From Jaltomata sinuosa (taxonomy: Eukaryota > Streptophyta > Magnoliopsida > Solanales > Solanaceae): a stretch of 64,000 nucleotides of DNA. Shown piece after piece: positions 35,638 to 47,242 of this stretch. Location: positions 29,593 through 93,592 of the forward strand of contig QJPP01002921.1 in NCBI GenBank assembly GCA_003996215.1, read 5' to 3'. A model generated the notes under the pieces. It was not told where the DNA came from. It saw only the letters and a list, made by a program, of their open reading frames with translations, and did not search any database. The position numbers and the translations under genes are program-made. Every line of letters starts with the position of its first letter. The first letter of the stretch is position 1.

Positions 35638-35940
35638 TTTATATACTGCCAAGGGGTCCTTCTTTGCAATCACGAAGGGACCCTATGCGGTCTTGATGAC
35701 CATGCTGTCTAGACCATTGTGATCAATAGGACTAGCCACGCGGTCACAAAGAACAAGGTGGAGAAGGCTGAATCTCGGTCGCAAAGATGGGCATCGCGAT
35801 TGCATACATGGAACTGGGACAACATCGGGGTCGCAAAGAGGGACTTCATGATCGCAAAGAACAAAGGTACCAAGTATATAGGACCTTCATCGCAGTCGCG
35901 TGAAGGGACCTCATGATCGCGGTTAAGGCCTGAGGCCTGT
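35638..35940 (-). promoter_or_regulatory. LTR promoter of A (5' LTR): TATA plus decayed array
   Basis: TATATAAA on the minus strand at 35638-35645, next to the same array as at 18050-18300. Many CG pairs are now CA or TG: for example TGCAATCACGAAGGG here against TGCGATCGCGAAGGG in the other LTR. Confidence 0.6.
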
Positions 35941-36633
35941 ACCTGCAATAGCTACCAGCAAAAAATAGAAGAGGAAAAGTCTCTGGGTGGGCCCACAAGG
36001 CTTATTTGGGACCCCCACATGCAAACAAACTATACTAACGTACCAAAAACAATATTTTGAACTCAACGGAACTGATGGAAAAGCCAACAGAGGTTGATTT
36101 AAAGAAAAGTGGGCCTGATTCCCAAAACCAGCCTTAAGACAAAATGAAACTCAACTCCCAAAAATGAGTCTAGAAGCCTCGGGACCCAAAGCAAAGGTCC
36201 CTCTAGCCCAAAGTCAACATTCTGAAACTAACAGGCTGATAGAATTTCTATCCGAGGTTGTATTCTCTGAATATTCACCAAAGACTAACTTCCAAGCTCA
36301 ACTGGCTAGAAAACACAAAACCAACACAAAACCAAATCAAAAACTCTCACACCCCAACCAAGGGTCCATCTAGACCAAAATCCATGTGCTGGAGCTATCG
36401 AAACTGTCAAAATTCAATTTTGAGTGCGTTTACCAAGAAAGTTGATCAAAGTCAATAATATCCTAAGTTAAGGCTCAAAAATAGAGAAAAAATCATAACG
36501 ACCAAATGAATGGCTAGGGCACCAAACCACCAGTCTTAGCAAGCCATAAATGACTTAGGGTCGCTACTGGCATGCTCTAATAGTACAAGAAAAGCATATA
36601 TGCGGAAATGACAGAAAGGATCATTACATTATA

Positions 36634-37555
36634 TTGGTCCAAAAACTTTATATTTTTCAAGTGAAGTAAATTCTCTTTCGACATTCATCGATACATTTTA
36701 GTTTCAAATCCTCATCCTATTGCATTGTTTCAACTAAAATGTTATAAGAAAAAATATTATCAACCACAATAATATTTTGATTTTACTTTTTTTTGAGACA
36801 TAATTTATTGAGATTTTTCCGTTCTTATTATTTTCAAGTATTTGAATATCCTTGATGGTCTTATAATTTGTTATATCTCGGAGCTCTTCTTTAGTAATTA
36901 CATCCATATTATGATCATCTTGATCATTTGTTTCTTTTCCTTTTTGAGGGTTTTTATCCCTGAAATCAATTGGTCTACCATATTTCAGACAAGACCTAGA
37001 TTCATTTACAATAACATTTTATCCTACTGAGATATCAACTCGAAATAGAGTATTTTCAATTGGAATATAAAATTTAGTAACCCTTGGAAGGTTAGTAAAT
37101 GCATCTGGTAGTTGATTTACAATATTTTGAAAATAAATTATCTTTTGAACCTCTTGCTCACATTGATTTATTTGAGGATCTAAATGTGATAGTGATAATG
37201 CATTCCAAACTATCTCCATTTTTAATTGCTTATGTTCTCCCCCTAATATTGGGTGTACTAATTCATCAAAATGATAATCAAAAAATCTTACCATAATTAA
37301 ATCTACAATCATAGGTTCAAAATATTTTATAATCAAAGAGATTCATATCTAACATATATCCTTAACCTTCCTTGGGGACCCATCTTTATGAATTATGGTG
37401 GAGCAATTAGAACGTATACCGCATACCTAAAAATTTTGAGATGAGAAATATTTGGATCCTGACCAAAAGTCAATTGTAATGGGGAGTATTTATGATAGTT
37501 AGTTGGCCTCATGTGCACAAGTGTTGCTGCATATAAAATAGCTGGAACTCAAGAG
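36634..37555 (-). pseudogene. Copia G: integrase C-terminal region and linker to RT
   Basis: Minus strand, continuing G after element A. Text such as AILYAATLVHMRPTNYHKYSPLQL (about 37500-37540), FGQDPNISHLKIF and YVPIAPPQ is the familiar copia integrase end. It is followed by a partly open linker (37336-37019: DYHFDELVHPILGGEHK). Stops and frameshifts are present. It is cut at 37555 where the LTR of element D begins. G's 5' part is not seen again in this window. Confidence 0.72.
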
Positions 37556-38570
37556 TGGGGGTGGGGGTGGGGGTTAATTGAACTCTTTTCAACTCTAGAT
37601 AGTCAATTGTATCTATGTAACAGTCGACTGAACTTCAAGTTAGTTAAGAAAATAGAATCTAGTGAAAATAAGATGCAAAAAGTAAATTGAGACAAAATTT
37701 TATACTGGTTCAAATCATCGATGTGGTGCCTAGTCCAGTCTCCTTAGGTTACAAGAGTTTTTTTAGAGCATGAAGTGAGCTTAGGGTTATAGTGTATTCT
37801 AACACCCCTTAATCTAGGTTGACTTCAAATTTGTAGAGACACAACCTCTGGTCGTATAGCCTCTAGTAATCTTTTTTATTTATAGTTGTAAACTATAAGA
37901 AGTACAATGTTTTATGAAATATAAAAGAGTGAGTGAAGTTTCTCGCTCAAGTGAAGTTGCGTAATTTCTTCCATTGCTCTTGACTTTCTTTTATAGATGC
38001 CTTCAGTGAATATGTATATGGTTATTTCCTTAATTACTATCAAGTCTGATTTGGACAATCAACTCTATAAGGAAAACCTAAGGGTATTTATTTCAATCAA
38101 TGATTTGTAATAATTTATTGATTCAGTATACACATCCATATAGAATATGTTCAGGTGTTGATTAATCATCTTTCTATTCTTGATCAGATGTGAAATATCC
38201 ATGTGATCGGCTTCTACCTTGTACAGAATTGAACCAATCTTTCTTGATCTAGTATGCTTCTGTCTTGTAAGATTTGAACCAATCTCTCTTGATCTTGTTC
38301 TAGTATTATCTCCTTGTGATCTTTCTCTTTCCTTTTGTGAGTATGTACCAATTTTCAGAGATTTGATTCTTTCCTTGTAGGTTTTGGTCATGTCATATCC
38401 ATCAGATGTCACGGAGTTTGACTGATAAAGCTTTCAATCATACTCCGTGATCCAGGGGATATCTCCTTAATTGTTGCTGCTATAGTATTCCTTTTTATTT
38501 TTCATTCTTGCATAGTACAATAATACACTTGGGTTATGTATCATCATTAAAAGTCATTTAAAAGGTAACA
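37556..38570 (-). mobile_element. Element D 3' LTR
   Basis: 1,015 bp, TG (37556) to CA (38570), starting with a GGGGGT-rich run. On the minus strand it begins TGTTACCTTTTAAATGAC directly after the polypurine tract. The flanking 5-mer AAGAG (37551-37555) is the candidate target duplication; the partner is outside. Confidence 0.72.
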
Positions 38571-38588
38571 ATCTCCTCCTTTTTTATG
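38571..38588 (-). other. Polypurine tract of element D
   Basis: On the minus strand CATAAAAAAGGAGGAGAT abuts the LTR. It is the classic copia/Sirevirus primer site for plus-strand DNA, and it fixes the LTR edge. Confidence 0.82.
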
Positions 38589-38783
38589 ATGACAATCAAA
38601 GGGAACAATTAGAGGCTTTGTACTTCCCTGATAAGATTCTAGCTCCCTTTTGTTGTGTGCTACCTAACTATAATATTTATATTCTTCCTCTTTGACATAA
38701 TCAAGAAGAAAAATAAACATAGACAGGCAAAACTATGAAAAAATAATATGCAATGATCTCAAGCAAAATATCTGGAAAGCAAA

Positions 38784-40300
38784 CTAGCATAAATGAGAGT
38801 ATATAAAGACTTTTGGATAGGGAGGAGGGGTCATACATCCCCTAATATAGAGCCAAAAGAAATAGTCAAAACAAGGATAAATGGCCTCTTGGAATAGTCT
38901 TAACAACACAAAATTGGGAAACAAGGTTAAGAGATTGCCACGGAAATACTTGAGGGTATTGATAACCTTCTCAGAGAAGGAGTTGTAGGAGCATTCCACA
39001 TTCCTTGCCAGGTTGGAGTAGGAGGTTTGAATAGTTGCACCAAGTTTAGTCTGGGAAGATCTAGCTCCAGCATTGAGGGAGTGAACTTGTTTACTGTTTT
39101 AACCCCTTCTCGCTAAATTCCATCCACAACGAGATGTAGCTTTCAACATCAGTGATGGCATATTTACTAAGCTTTAGGACTTTGTTGATAGAATCCTGCA
39201 TCTTCTACATTCCTTCTTCCAAGGTTATTAGACGACCCTTAATTTCCTCTGCTTCCTTGAGCAACACAGTGGGTGAAACTATAGAGAGCTTTCTGACCTT
39301 AGGCTGCTCAACTTTATCTTTGACTGAACTGCTTTCATAATTTGTTATCAACTAGAACATACCCCATACTACTAAAGGCAAAAAAAATCATAAGTGGAGG
39401 AGACTTCACTTGGCTTGTAATCTGACATACCAATCATAAATTAAACTAGTATGCGAAAGATGATTAAGACATACGGAAAATAGGCCTACCATTAGAATCC
39501 TCAACACTTTCAATAATATATTCACAGAACCAAGCAACCCAATTTATGTGATACTTCTTAAGTACATAGTTAATTGCAAAACTATCTATGTTTGGGATAC
39601 TGTTGAGAGAACCTTTGCAGGAAATCAAAGAGGTTGCAATTATATGGGCCAATGTATGATGCTCAAAACAAAAAGAGAAGGGACAAAAATCTGAAAGGTC
39701 CACATCTGGTTTAACAACGATAGCATTAGGCGCTTTAAAGGTGACTTCAAAATCATCAAGCCAACTACCATTCATCAAAGGGACAACCCAAAGAATTTTA
39801 TCCCAAATACTTGCTCGAATAGAAAATTATTTACTATAATGCAGTTCTCCAAGACTAGGGTTTCAAGTTCACCGCTGTCCTTAGAGACTCTTAGATTTGC
39901 ATAGAATAGGCAGACCAATTCTTTATGCACTTCTAAAACACACAACTGAAATAATAGAGGAAATTTTTGGACTTTAAAGTAAGAACTTACAGGATAATGG
40001 GATTCCATATTGATAAGCCGTCTAGATACTATGGGTCGATTACTTAAGGATTGGAATCTCTTTTTTTGCTCAGCACTCCAGAACTTATGCATAACTTCAA
40101 GATAGAAAGAGGTAAAACCTTCTGAATGGAGTTTTTTACTGGCATAAATCTTCTTACCAGAGGATTTCTACTTGATATTAGATAAAGGAGCAGGGGTTCA
40201 TCATTCTTCATCAGAGGAATCAGAACCTAAGGACATGATTTCTGGTTCAGAGGAGTTTTGTAGGCATTTGCAATGGCATTTGGAGGAGATAGCCATGAAT
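38784..40300 (-). pseudogene. Element D extra ORF downstream of pol (plant transposon-protein type)
   Basis: Minus-strand open segments at 40310-40201, 40092-39775, 39778-39464 and 38999-38784 join into one broken protein. The start reads MTKTRFMAIS and an acidic stretch ends SDSSDEE. Then comes KRFQSLSNRPIVSRRLINME, SGELETLVLENCIIVNNFLF, VFGIKF, EHHTLAHIIATSLISCKGSL and KKYHINWVAWFCEYI, and a charged helical tail (DSINKVLKLSKYAITDVESY, about 39135-39195). I know this text from hypothetical plant transposon-associated proteins. The function is unknown, and its position matches the envelope-like ORF of Sireviruses. Confidence 0.65.
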
Positions 40301-40599
40301 CTAGTTTTAGTCATAAGAAGAAGAGAGTGAGCGGGATGAGGTAAGGAGGCACATAAAGAAAGGAGAAGTGAAGGAATGAAAAAGACAGAGGGAAGATAAG
40401 AGATTTGACATTTTAAAAGGAAAAGAAATATATTGAGAAGAGAAAACAACATATGAAGATACAAAGTAATCATGAGAAAAAAGAAATAAAATAAAATAAC
40501 AAACTTAGTCTTTAATAAAGTTAAAAATTTCATGAAGGAAATAAAATATTTCCTCTAAAAGAGGTTTTCTAAAAATATCATTGATTTTTAGGATCATAA

Positions 40600-41050
40600 A
40601 TTAAGTACGAAATTTCTATTTTCAACATGAACCTTGATACAATTATGCTTAATGTCTATATGCATTTATCTAGAATGATGCACAGTATATTTAGAAAGAC
40701 TAATGGCGCTAGTATTTTCATATAAAATAGACACAAATTCATAGGATAAATTATAATTAAGTAATTGATGCATCATCCATAATAATTGAGTCCCGCAACT
40801 TCCAACAACTAAATATTCAGATTCAGTGGTTGAAAGGGAAACACATATTTACTTTTTGATATGTCATGAAATTAACGCTTCTCCAAGAATTTGACAAGTT
40901 TGAATTATGCATTTTTGATCATTTTTTTCAATTCAAAACAAGTGTCTGAATATCTAATTAGATAAAAGTTGGATGATTAAGGATACCACAGGCCATGGTC
41001 TTGGGTCCTGATAACATATCAGATGATTCTTTGGATGGCAGTGAGATGAA
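40600..41050 (-). pseudogene. Element D RNase H
   Basis: Minus-strand frames give SESEYLVVGSCGTQLLWMMHQL and, further on, NTSAISLSKYTVHHSR, matching the copia RNase H end (ESEYIAAGSCCAQLLWMKQQ type). Stops interrupt it. Confidence 0.75.
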
Positions 41051-42052
41051 ATTCTTTTAGAGCTGATTGACATTTGACACATTGAATATAATATTTGGTC
41101 GAATTGTGTTTAAATATAGTGGAGATTCTATCATTCCTTGATAAGTCTTTTTATCAACATCTTTTCCTGCTGCATCAGTTTTGAGACATATAGAAGGTCT
41201 TATGAGAGTCCCGAAAGCCTTACCATTTTTCATATCAAATTTCTTTATGAGATCCTTATTGTACTTAGTTTGACTGATAAAGGTACCATTAGTTGACTGC
41301 TTGATTTGTAGTCCCAAGAAAAATGTGAGTTCGCTTATGATAATCATTTCAAATTCTCATTTCAAAAGATTTGTAAAATTCTCACAAATATTTGCGTTTG
41401 AACTACCAAACATAATATGATTCACATTATATGTACAATAAGAATGCATGACTCCAATTTTTTTGTAAAAAGAGTAGTATCAATTTTTCCTCTTTGAAAA
41501 TTGTTATTAAGATGGAAAGTGCTCAACCTTTCATACCAGGATTTGAAGAGTTGTTTAAGACTGTACAAAGCCTTGATAAGTTTAAAAACATAGTTAGGTC
41601 AGGAAGGATTTTCCAAACTAGGTGGTTTCCTGACAAAAACTTCTTCCTTTATAGAACTATTTTAAAAGACACCCTTTATATCCATTTGAAATAGTTTAAA
41701 ATGTTTGAAGGAGGCATATTCTAAGAGAATGAAGATAGATTCTAACATTTCCAATGATGTAAAAGTTTCATCATAATCAATATTATTTTATTGTGAGTAA
41801 GCTTGGGCAACTAATCTTTCCTCATTTCTGATCACTTTTCCCTTTTCATTTAATTTATTTTTGAAGACCCATTTAATTCCTATAACAGAAACATTTTTGG
41901 GTCTCTTTATTAGTGTGCACACTTGATTTCTTTAGTTATACTTGTGATATGAGGGCCACATATACTTGCTTTCTCAAGGATGCTCTGATTTATATTTTTT
42001 CATTTGGATTTTTGATGATAAATATGTTTCCATTCCCAAGAATGTTTGATTT
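41051..42052 (-). pseudogene. Element D reverse transcriptase, C-terminal part
   Basis: Open at 41347-41057: SELTFFLGLQIKQSTNGTFI, then QTKYNKDLIKKFDM and KKTYQGMIESPLYL, all standard copia RT thumb/connection text. Upstream (41360-42050) the palm is recognisable only in pieces. C is inserted at 42053 within the beginning of the RT region; 53275 continues it. Confidence 0.85.
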
Positions 42053-45000
42053 TGTAATGACTCTCAAGGTCATTTTTCATTTTCTGTGCTTTTTCTATGT
42101 TTTGAGCTTTTCCCCAGTGACTACAGGTCATTTATGACTTGCCAGGACTGACGATTTGGTACTCGGGCCATTTGTTAGGTCATTGTGACCATTTTCCTGG
42201 TTTAGCACTTAAGGTTGGTAAATCTTTGACTTCGGTCAACTTTCTTGGTTAACACGCTCAGAATCGAATTCCAATAGTTCCGTTGGCTCCAAAATAGGGA
42301 TTTTGGTCTAGTGGGACCATTGGTTTGGGTCTGAGTGCTTTTGGTTTGGTTTTGTGTGGCTTTTGTGTGTTTTGAAGTTAGTTTGGCTGGTAGGGTTGAC
42401 TTTGGTCAACATTTGGGGAAGACAGCCTCGGATGATAATTTTATCAGTGCCGTTAGCTCCTATATTGACTTTGGGCTAGGGAAACCTTTGGTTTGGGTCC
42501 TGAGGCTTAGGGGCTTATTTTTGGGTTTTGAGTTTCGAGTTGATTTTGGGCTTGGGGCCCACTTTTCATTAAAACGATCTCCGTTGGGAGTTTCATCGAT
42601 TCTATTGAGTCTGAAATGCAATTTTTGGTAGGGTAGCATGGTTAGTTTGTGTTTAAGGGGTTCCAGATGAATCTTGAGGGTCGGTCGAGAGATTTTTGGA
42701 CATGGTATTTTTTTTGGTTGCTGCATTAAGTTGCAGACAACTTTGCTCTTCGCGATTGCGGGGACCCCATCGTGTTCGCGATGGTCTAGTTTCTTAACCA
42801 TCGCATTCGAAGAGGGTTCCTTCACATTTGCAATTTAGCTGACTGGGACCCGGCTAGGCTTCCTCTTTGTGAATGCGGCCTAGACCATCGCGAACATGTT
42901 GGTTGGGCCGGCAGTTCTCCACGAACGCGGGGGTCCTATCGCGATTGCGATGAAGGACCCCTGGCAGTTATATTAAGTTCCAACGTCATTTTCTTCTCCA
43001 AAAATCCAAGAAACACCATTGTTAGGCTCCTATGCTCTAAATTCCAGCTCCCTTGCATCAGTTTCGTCATCCGGTGAGTCCCCTCGTCACCCCTCTCCTC
43101 CTTCCGTATTTATTCTTGCATTTCTCCCGTTAAAGCTCTGTTGTTGTGAATTCTTAGAGTTGGGGTGATCCTTGTTGAATGCTAACTTTTGGGAACTGCA
43201 TGGTGTTAAAATCGTGCAATTCATCTTCGTGCCGTATTCCTCCTATCGAGGTTGGTGTCCGCCTTTGAATTATGAGCTTTTCCATTTTATTTCCGTAAAT
43301 TAGTAGCACTTCGAGGCTGTTTTGGGCCCCAAATTGAGTTCCGTTCATGCCCAAACTTTGGGTATGGGTTCCATAACCCACCACGAGCATAGTTGTGATT
43401 TTTGTTTTCTGTTTTGTTATGCGGGCCCTGAGGGTCATTTTCTGACCCGATTTTTGGCCTGATTTTCAGTATAGCAATATAGGTGTCATTATTTTCTTCC
43501 TGACACCTAGTTTATGTTCTTTATAGCGTGGCAGCTTTTTGAGGCTATTCGAAAGGGGAAGGCACATGAGTAGCGGTTCGTGCTTGTAGTTCAGCCCTGA
43601 GGTAGATTACAGTTTACCTTCTAGACTGGGTTAGTTAGGTCTTATATATTTATATGTTACTGGAATGCTAGGTTGGATTTTAGATAGACCTTAGGCTTAA
43701 ATCCTATTTATAATGTTCATTGGCTATTTTGGGTTTTTTTAGTCCTAGGATTGCATGTTATCCTTAGCCTATGAGCTTGTTTCTTCTGTGTGACTAGTCT
43801 AAGACCCTTAGCATGCTTTTATGAGGCTTTAGAGGTAGAATAGAGCTTGCCCATTATTTTCTACTTTTTATTTTCTGCTTTACCGCTTTATTCTATCTTT
43901 ATATGTAGCTGTGGGACCGAGGCCATGGCTAGGATTTGGATGGATTCCAGGTCAGTTCTCTTATTCTGGAGGGTACTTTTGCCCTGTTTGATCTGATGGT
44001 GTGATTATTCCCCTGCTTGTGAACATTCATACTTATATCGCATGGCATATCATTGGTACAGTACAAAAAGGATTTTTCAAAGGCTTTTGGGTTTGAAAAA
44101 AGGTTTTTCTACTGTTGTGATGATTTTTGGACTAAATCGAGCTATTTTGAGTATCACCTTGGTTTTTGAGAGGGAAAAGAAGAACTACTATTTTTTGTAT
44201 ATATATTTATACTCCGATGTGGTATTTCGGACACCCGATGCATTATTCTGGGCATTTTACTTTCTCATTTATGTACATATTAGTCTGATGTGGTATTCCA
44301 CACCCCCGATGCATTATTCTGAGTATTTTATTATTTCATATATATGTATATGCATAGTCCGATGTGGTATTCCGGTGGTATTCTGGGTTTATATTATATT
44401 GCATTCATATATGCATCATCGTGTATCGCATTGCATTTGCTTTGGCACGTGGATGGACTCTGGTTTGGCTTGATGTTGTTTCCCTTTCTCTTTTTATTTA
44501 TTGACATGTCTCACGCTTTATAACTAGATTTAGGAGGATCCCTGTATAGTTAGCTGCTTTCCTATAATCTATATATATATATTATCTTTTTGCGCTCGGT
44601 CAGCCCATGATGCCTACTGAGTAACCATTGTCTTGGTACTCATACTACACTTTGCATCTCTTTTTCTGATGCAACACTTAGTATGAGCCACCCTCATTGA
44701 TCTCCTGTCATTTGAGTCCCGTTGCTGTTCAGATCGCGGTGAGCTCCTTGCGCTTTGAGACTTTACTTGCTTTCCATCTTGTACTTCCTGTCTATATTTT
44801 GTATTTTGGATAGACAGAGGTTATTGTATAGCTACTCCTTGGTTTAGTCGCTCTTGTACTAGTGACACCAGATCCGGGTTGGTGGTTATGTTATTTTGTC
44901 TTTTTCGGTCACTTTAGGGCTATCTATTGTATATTGTGTACGTTGGTATATATATATATACTTTTGTCCCTATCTCTTATTATATCTTCCGCTTCTCTTT

Positions 45001-45099
45001 AGTTAAATTATTATTTACTACTTTTCGCATGTTTTAGGACAGGCTTGTCTACTGGGGGGTTATGTAGATGCCATTATGGCCCGGTTTCGGGTCATGACA
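42053..45099 (+). mobile_element. Element C 5' LTR
   Basis: 3,047 bp from TGTAATGACTC to GGGTCATGACA. It retains a segment of about 40 bp at about 42505-42555 that is missing in the 3' LTR. It contains the promoter block at 42745-42976. Confidence 0.9.
42745..42976 (+). promoter_or_regulatory. LTR promoter of C (5' LTR): CGCGATTGCG array plus TATA
   Basis: TTCGCGATTGCGG, GTTCGCGATGG, CATCGCATTCG, CCATCGCGAAC and ATCGCGATTGCGATG units run up to the TATA element TATATTAA at 42969-42976. The units pair with the trinucleotide contexts 'ggaccc' and 'gacc', as in A. Confidence 0.6.
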
Positions 45100-45102
45100 A
45101 AG

Positions 45103-45114
45103 TGGTATCAGAGC
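45103..45114 (+). other. Primer binding site of element C
   Basis: TGGTATCAGAGC three bases after the LTR end; initiator tRNA-Met type. Confidence 0.93.
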
Positions 45115-45308
45115 TCTAGGTTCACCGATCTCATCAGTATAAGAGAAAGTGTCTAGTAAAGCCTCGTGGATAAGGTACGATGACGTCCGTATCCTATCTG
45201 TGAGGGGTTATAGGACATTCCTTATGAAAGGCTTAATTTTGTAAGATTTTTTATCTTCCTTACTTGACTTGATCAACTCCTAAGTATATTTGTTTCACTC
45301 GTTCTCAT

Positions 45309-46680
45309 ATGGTTCAAACGAGATCTTTAGCGGGTGAGGACGAGGCCCCTGCCCTCACAATTAGAGCCCCATCCAAGGGATGGGGTAGAGGTCGACCCAG
45401 AGGAAGAGGTAGGGCACGGGCTATAGCACCAGCTCGGGCCCGGGCTAGATCTACCATCACCAGAGCCTGAGGTTAGAGCGAATGAGGTTTAGTATGAGCC
45501 GGAGCATGTAGGGCCAGCCCAGCATCCGACAGGTTTTGTAGCTACTCCAGTCATGCAGGACACCTTGGTTCGATTGTTAGGGTTTCTTGAGGGTATGACT
45601 CCACTAGCCAATTCGCCGAGCACTCCAATTGGTTCTTAGGTTCGAGGTGAGGCTCAAACTTCAGCTCAAGCGGCAACACAGGATTCAGGAGCACAGCTTG
45701 TTGCTGCGGCTCCCTGATTTGAGGTACTACTGGTCCCTGCAGTTTCTCCCCCTCTTCCAACCTTGCCAGTTATGTCTTCTGAGGAGCAGGAGATGCTGGG
45801 TAGGTTCTTGAGATTGGGTCCTCCGAGGTTTTCAGGTGCTTCTAGGGGGATGTGCATGAGTTTCTGACTAGCTGCCAGGAGAGGTTACATAATTTTGGGT
45901 TAGTTGAGTCTCACGGAGCCAATTACACCGTGTTTCAGCTAGATGGTCCAGTGAAATAGTGGTGGAGGTCATATGTTGCTTGTAAACCGGCCGGATCAAC
46001 TCCGCTTACTTGGGATTAGTTCTCCGCAGCTTTTCTGGAGAAGTATGTACCACATAGCATGAGGGAGCATCAGATGGATCAGTTTGCTGGGTTGGAGCAG
46101 GGCTCCATGACTATGTCTGAGTATGAGGTTCATTTTTACCAGCTGTAAAGACACGCCACTATGATTTTGACCACCGAGAATGAGAGAGTACGTCGGTTTG
46201 TTTGGGGTTTGACCTTGCACCTTCGCTTGGCCACAGAGGGGATGGTAGCATCGGGTCAGTCTTTTCTGGAGATAGTTGATCACACCCGTACTATTGAGGG
46301 TATAGTTCGTGAGGCAAAATGGGGCAGCGATAAGAGGCCCCACCATCAGGGTAGTTTTAGCGGTTCACAGGGCCGTGGTAGGGGCTACTATGGTAGAGGT
46401 CAGCACCAACAACATTTCCAACCGAGCTGGCCTGTTCAGGTGGCATTACAGACCACTGAGGGTCAGAGTAGCCAGAGTCTCATTCTTGCTCCCCGAGGTG
46501 GTTATTCGGGTCCACAGGTCATGGTGGTCATTCTGATTTGGCCGGGTCTTCACAGCAGAGTACACATTGTTGGGGTTGTTATGAGTATGGCGAGATAGGC
46601 CATTTTTATAGAGAGTGCCCATTGGTAGAGTATCCTAGGTGACAAGATCTGATGGTTCAGGCCCCCAGGGATCCAACACC
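45309..46680 (+). pseudogene. Element C gag
   Basis: Starts at ATG GTT CAA ACG (45309), followed by an Arg/Gly-rich segment. Capsid pieces are GRFLRLGPPRF (about 45800) and RFVWGLTLHLRLATEGMVAS (46190-46255). A Gly/Gln-rich linker follows (about 46320-46430). One zinc knuckle near 46568-46610 reads CYEYGEIGHFYRECP; the second cysteine is Tyr. Several stops interrupt the reading. Confidence 0.83.
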
Positions 46681-46780
46681 TCCAGCTAGAGGCAGTTCAT
46701 AGGGTAGTAGGGGTGGTACCCAGGGAATTAGAGGTGGCCTTCAGTTCGGTAGGTCAGGTGGTCATGGAGGTCGGGGCCAC

Positions 46781-47215
46781 ATGTATGCAGTTCCAGGCCA
46801 GATAGAGGCCGAGGATTTAGATGCTATGATCACAGGTACGATCTCCATTTGTCATCAGTATACTTCTGCTTTGTTTGATCCAGGGTCTACATTCTCGTAT
46901 GTATCTACTTATTATGCTACTCGTCTGGGGTCTGCTTGTGAGTCCTTACCTGTGACTTTGCGTGTATCTACTCTCGTAGGTGATTCTTTAGTGGTGGATC
47001 AGGTGTATCGGGCTTGTGTGGTGACTATATTGGGGTATGACACCTGGGTTGACTTGGTTGTCCTTGATATGGTCAATTTTGATGTGATCTTGGGCATGGA
47101 TTGGTTGTCTCCTTATCATACATTCTTGGATTGGTTCGCCAAGACTGTTACCCTTTGGATGCATGGTATCCCTCCTATCATATGGAAGGGAGCCGATAGC
47201 CATATGCCGAGGTGA
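46781..47215 (+). pseudogene. Element C aspartic protease
   Basis: 144 codons open without interruption. The active-site segment SALFDPGSTFSYVSTYYATR keeps the catalytic Asp and Gly. It ends DMVNFDVILGMDWLSPYH, the typical boundary with RT. The domain by itself looks undamaged but is only part of a broken polyprotein. Confidence 0.9.
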
Positions 47216-47242
47216 GTTATATCTTTCCTGAGCGCCCAACGG

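Larger units (their letters stand above)
15752..36628 (-). mobile_element. Ty3/gypsy chromovirus-like element A (contains element B)
   Basis: Complete in structure on the minus strand: 3' LTR 15752-18984, internal 18985-24224, 5' LTR 24225-26158 plus 35442-36628. The 5' LTR is interrupted by B and its duplicated target. Without B it is about 11.6 kb. Flanking 5-mers GTCTA (15747-15751) and TTATA (36629-36633) match at three of five positions, and the copia pol text reads through once A is removed. Domain order gag, protease, RT, RNase H, integrase, chromodomain-like tail indicates the Tekay/Del type. All frames are broken. Confidence 0.88.
24225..36628 (-). mobile_element. Element A 5' LTR, split by element B
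   Basis: LTR pieces 24225-26158 and 35442-36628 (about 3.1 kb together) are co-linear with the 3' LTR at 15752-18984. The split falls in CCAACTAAA|GTAACA, exactly where the intact LTR reads on at 17830-17850. The CTAAA duplication of B lies on both sides. Confidence 0.9.

Noticed and set aside
44042..44473. 143-residue aromatic-rich ORF
   Set aside because: It lies inside C's 5' LTR, in a region of tandem 'ccgatg..attattc' repeats, and is not kept in the 3' LTR.
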